Source: Lactobacillus sp. (GTDB taxonomy: Bacteria > Bacillota > Bacilli > Lactobacillales > Lactobacillaceae). From it: a stretch of 7,024 bases of DNA. Each line of letters begins with the position of its first letter. The stretch's first letter is position 1. Shown in pieces: positions 4,777-7,024 of the stretch. The stretch is from assembly GCA_003482405.1 (NCBI GenBank), contig DMZB01000113.1, positions 1 through 7,024 of the forward strand, written 5' to 3'. Position numbers and translations under genes: made by a program. Under the pieces are notes generated by a model. It had not been told where the DNA came from. It saw only the letters and a program-made list of their open reading frames with translations, and ran no database searches.

Positions 4777-5700
4777 CTATTGTACGGAATTATCGCCGTC
4801 ATTAGTAGTTAAATGCATGACATCGGGTGCGGTTTCGTTTTGCTGAAGTGCGCCGCCGTCACTAGTGTGTTGGTCAAACAACTTGTTTGAGTCATCACTG
4901 TGTAAGACATACCCCTTCGTTTTATCTGCATTAATAATTGTATTGTCACCATCGTCATTGGTGACGTTGACGATTCCCGTAAAGCCGCCGTCAGTCATCG
5001 TGAAATTACCATCAGCCAACGATATCGAGCCTTGATTCAACTGAACATTTTTCAAACTGATATCCCCTTCAGCACTCTTCAAAGTTGGTTTATTCAGTGT
5101 CATTCCCGTCACATAGACGTTTGCATCACTGCTGGACGCCTTCACCGGTTGGTTAACAGTCATGTGTTCTAACATCACGTCGTCCTCAGTGCTTGAGGCA
5201 CTCACCTTATCGGCTGTCACATCCGTGATCCGGACGGCACCATCGCGAGACTTCACGTTGATGCTGCTGAGTTTTGTTCCCCGCGGCACAGTCACAACAA
5301 CGGTATGCCCAGGATGGCGTGTTGTTTTATAGTCGCCGAATCCAAATTCACCTTCAGGGTTGTCACCAAAACTCCAACCAGTTACCGAATTGTCTCCACG
5401 TGATTGTGTGATAACAAGCTTGTGCCCCACTGACTTAACCGTTGGCATGGCTTTTTCAGGACTGTTAATTTCGACACGACTGGTGTCGCCTTCCTTGATA
5501 CGAATTTGATCGCTTTTTAAGTCGACGCTAATCGCGTCAAAGGCCTTCACTTTCTTATTTACTTGTTTTACCTGAACTTCTTCTGGTCGACCATGTTGAT
5601 TAAACGTGACATCCTTAAAGCTATGCGTAAACATCCCGGTTGCAACCATGATCAAACCAATGATAAGCACCGTAATGCCGATTTTTAATGTTCGTTTCAT
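4777..5700 (-). CDS. DUF4097 family protein (putative adhesin / LiaG-like), membrane-anchored
   Basis: A 307-residue protein with one N-terminal hydrophobic segment (about residues 6-27) after a basic start (MKRTLK), so probably a signal anchor with the rest outside the membrane; no lipobox cysteine is present. The outer part consists of short repeated strands (SINVKSRDGAVRITDV, KVSASSTEDDVMLEHM, KASSSDANVYVTGM, TLKSAEGDISLKNV, SISLADGNFTMTDG), the regular beta-solenoid pattern of DUF4097. The ATG has GGGGG 10 nt upstream, inside the end of the DUF1700 gene, whose stop is 2 nt before. The family typically sits with DUF1700/PadR or Lia-type envelope stress genes; its biochemical role is not known. 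A ligand or cell-wall binding role is inference. Confidence 0.9.
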   Translation of the reverse strand: MKRTLKIGITVLIIGLIMVATGMFTHSFKDVTFNQHGRPEEVQVKQVNKKVKAFDAISVDLKSDQIRIKEGDTSRVEINSPEKAMPTVKSVGHKLVITQSRGDNSVTGWSFGDNPEGEFGFGDYKTTRHPGHTVVVTVPRGTKLSSINVKSRDGAVRITDVTADKVSASSTEDDVMLEHMTVNQPVKASSSDANVYVTGMTLNKPTLKSAEGDISLKNVQLNQGSISLADGNFTMTDGGFTGIVNVTNDDGDNTIINADKTKGYVLHSDDSNKLFDQHTSDGGALQQNETAPDVMHLTTNDGDNSVQ

Positions 5701-5702
5701 GA

Positions 5703-6338
5703 TTAACGATCCCCCTTTGGCTGTTGACGCCGGTTTGAAAACTTACGGTATAAGAAGCGAATGAAGTTGGCAGAAATTTGAATCAAGAACCGTAAAATAT
5801 AAAAACACAATGGAATTAAAATCAACACTGCCCCGATACCGGTCAATCCGATACCTAGGTACGCAACGCCCACAAGAACATTTGTGAACATCATGTAAAC
5901 GCCAGTGTAAAGTGACACACCGGCCACTGCGATTCCCCCACCGATTAAGACGACAGCGATGACCAATCCTGAACCAACCAGCGCCACTGCGACTGCCACC
6001 ACAGCAATGAGTACCGCCACAATTGCAATCGCTGCTGGAATGGTAACGGGCGTTGAAAGTACCGCTAATACAATCATCCATACCATCGTGGCATTAGATC
6101 GTGGCGTCCGCTGTTCGCCTTTTTGTTCTGCTGTTTCATTTTCTTTGATTGAATAGTCTGCCAGGACCTTGCGCGCTAATCGCTTCGGCGAACCTAACTT
6201 GTCGACCACGGCATCCCCTGACGTGAGGTTTGCGTCCTCAATATATTCAGTGTAAAAATCCATGACGTCTGCGCGTTCGCTGTCGCTCAAGCCATGCAAA
6301 CGGCGCCGTAATTCATTTAAGTAAGCGTCAGTTGTCAT
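5703..6338 (-). CDS. DUF1700 (HAAS-domain) membrane protein
   Basis: A 211-residue protein. Residues about 1-65 form the helical HAAS signature (YLNELRRRLHGLSDSERADV, then FYTEYIEDA and LGSPKRLARKVLADY). After a polar linker (about 66-80) comes a long hydrophobic region, roughly 83-195, rich in Ala, Val, Ile and Gly and likely holding four transmembrane helices, then a basic tail (YRKFSNRRQQPKGDR). GGAGGGG lies 7 nt before the ATG. The start overlaps the PadR gene by 11 nt and the stop lies 2 nt before the DUF4097 ATG, so all three are co-translated. DUF1700 proteins commonly follow PadR repressors and are thought to work with them in envelope sensing, by an unestablished mechanism. Confidence 0.93.
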   Translation of the reverse strand: MTTDAYLNELRRRLHGLSDSERADVMDFYTEYIEDANLTSGDAVVDKLGSPKRLARKVLADYSIKENETAEQKGEQRTPRSNATMVWMIVLAVLSTPVTIPAAIAIVAVLIAVVAVAVALVGSGLVIAVVLIGGGIAVAGVSLYTGVYMMFTNVLVGVAYLGIGLTGIGAVLILIPLCFYILRFLIQISANFIRFLYRKFSNRRQQPKGDR

Positions 6339-6678
6339 CTGTTGTCCCCTCCGTATTGTTTTGCATATGAGCTGGTGGATTAAAAACAGTATCTAAACTG
6401 TCTTTATAGGCATCCCATTCATGCAAGATTTCAGCTAATCGTTGTTTCCCCGTATCGGTGATCTTGTAATAACGCCGGTTACGACCCTGAAATGGTTGGT
6501 CATAGGTTGTCAGCCACGCTTCCTTTTTCAAACGGCGGAGCACCGGATACATGGTTGATTCAGAAACTGAGATGGATGACTGCATGTGCTGGGTTAACGC
6601 ATAACCGTAGAGATCTTCACGTTTAAGTAACGCCAGCACCATGCCGTCTAAAAGCTCGGTACTAACTTGAATGCTCAT
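6328..6678 (-). CDS. PadR-family transcriptional repressor
   Basis: A 116-residue winged-helix regulator. The hallmarks are an N-terminal helix (STELLDGMVLALLKREDLYG), the recognition region SESTMYPVLRRLKKEAWLTT, the wing text FQGRNRRYYKITDTGKQRL and a C-terminal dimerisation helix (LHEWDAYKDSLDTVF). The short C-terminal part matches the smaller PadR subfamily, which includes LmrR-type regulators. I choose the ATG at 6678 because AAGGAGG (6693-6687) lies 8 nt upstream; an upstream in-frame ATG at 6708 would place that site inside the gene. As the first gene of a four-gene envelope operon behind a promoter with a dyad, it probably represses itself and the downstream genes until an envelope-active compound or stress signal is present. 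Confidence 0.95.
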   Translation of the reverse strand: MSIQVSTELLDGMVLALLKREDLYGYALTQHMQSSISVSESTMYPVLRRLKKEAWLTTYDQPFQGRNRRYYKITDTGKQRLAEILHEWDAYKDSLDTVFNPPAHMQNNTEGTTDDN

Positions 6679-6749
6679 GAATCTGCCCTCCTTAAGTTGG
6701 TTACTCACAGGTGGAAAATTAGTGTGCCTGCTTTTACTTTGTTTGTGAC

Positions 6750-6778
6750 TATTATATGGCGTATAATATAAAAGTCAA
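6750..6778 (-). promoter_or_regulatory. Promoter of the PadR operon with overlapping dyad (candidate PadR operator)
   Basis: On the minus strand, -35 TTGACT (6778-6773), a 16-nt spacer and -10 TATAAT (6756-6751) are near consensus, with a predicted start around 6743. The perfect dyad TATTATA tggcg TATAATA (6750-6768) covers the -10 and most of the spacer, so a bound dimer would block RNA polymerase. AT-rich dyads at the core promoter fit PadR autoregulation, but the half-site differs from the textbook ATGTnnnnACAT form. Confidence 0.75.
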
Positions 6779-6886
6779 CACAATATGCTTTAAAAATAAA
6801 TATCAGTTCGTAAACAGTCATTGTCTTTACTAAATCCTTAACTTTTTCATAGTTGTATTTAGTTTGAATTATTGTCAAACTGAAAC

Positions 6887-6894
6887 ATGTACAT
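6887..6894. promoter_or_regulatory. ATGTACAT palindrome ahead of the divergent gene
   Basis: An 8-bp palindrome lies 17 nt before the ATG at 6912 and resembles a PadR half-site pair without the spacer. It could couple the divergent gene to the PadR system or be chance. The rest of the AT-rich gap 6779-6911 holds no clear plus-strand promoter; weak -35-like TTGTC texts occur at 6821 and 6873. Confidence 0.3.
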
Positions 6895-6911
6895 ATGAAG
6901 GGTGAGAGAAT

Positions 6912-7024
6912 ATGAAACATTACATACAGGGGTTAAGTGAAACAATCATTGTCACGTGGTTGGTCATGGTTGCGGTGACGACTACCGCAACCCAGACCAG
7001 CAATAATAATCCCTCCCATCAATG
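6912..7024 (+). CDS. N-terminus of an unknown secreted or membrane protein (cut by window edge)
   Basis: 37 codons stay open from the ATG at 6912 to the window end, after AAGGG 9 nt upstream. The N-terminus (MKHYIQGLSE) is followed by a hydrophobic stretch (TIIVTWLVMVAVTTTA, about residues 11-26) and then a Thr/Asn/Ser-rich segment (TQTSNNNPSHQ). This looks like an export signal or single membrane anchor, with the chain beginning outside the membrane. It is divergent from the PadR operon, so a shared regulatory region is possible. Too little is visible to assign a family, and the start rests on a moderate ribosome binding site. Confidence 0.55.
   Translation, partial: MKHYIQGLSETIIVTWLVMVAVTTTATQTSNNNPSHQ

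Noticed and set aside
6705..6920. 71-codon minus-strand ORF in the padR upstream region
   Set aside because: It covers the padR promoter and dyad, is strongly AT-driven, and has no ribosome binding site or recognisable motif.

Overview
The window looks like chromosomal DNA from a lactic acid bacterium, most likely Lactobacillaceae. This rests on the folB-folK-folE-folC gene order, strong AGGAGG-type ribosome binding sites, moderate base composition, and a PadR / DUF1700 / DUF4097 / PspC cell-envelope operon of the kind common in low-GC Gram-positives. I cannot name the species from sequence alone.

Left part (1-2285, minus strand): a folate (dihydropterin) operon transcribed leftwards as folB, folK, folE and folC, with folC cut by the window edge. 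folB/folK overlap by 4 nt and folE/folC by 20 nt. Together they cover GTP to dihydroneopterin triphosphate (FolE), dihydroneopterin to hydroxymethyl-dihydropterin (FolB), its pyrophosphorylation (FolK), and glutamylation of the folate product (FolC). Between folK and folE lies a 162-bp non-genic block with two diverged direct-repeat arms. It looks like a copy of a dispersed repeat, and one arm supplies the folK stop codon.

Middle part (2286-3391): about 1.1 kb without a convincing protein gene. After the folB leader it holds two consecutive rightward transcription units, each with a promoter-like sequence, a structured non-coding stretch and a strong intrinsic terminator (about 2529-3009 and 3120-3331). 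They share four short sequence blocks in the same order (AAGAAGGATC; GATG..AATT.AGT; ACCGTTTGTTG; ACTTTTG[A/G]TGAG). The helices next to two of these blocks are conserved although their paired bases differ. I read them as two paralogous structured RNAs, the most interesting feature of the window.

Right part: a small operon on the plus strand (3392-4301) encodes a 72-residue membrane protein and a CPBP-family intramembrane protease, driven by an extended -10 promoter. It meets a convergent minus-strand operon at a shared bidirectional terminator (4322-4375). That operon (6678 down to 4394) encodes a PadR repressor, a DUF1700 (HAAS) membrane protein, a DUF4097 putative adhesin-like protein and a PspC-domain protein. 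It starts from a near-consensus promoter whose -10 lies in a perfect dyad, suggesting PadR autoregulation. A divergent gene (from 6912) encoding a protein with a hydrophobic N-terminus runs off the right edge.
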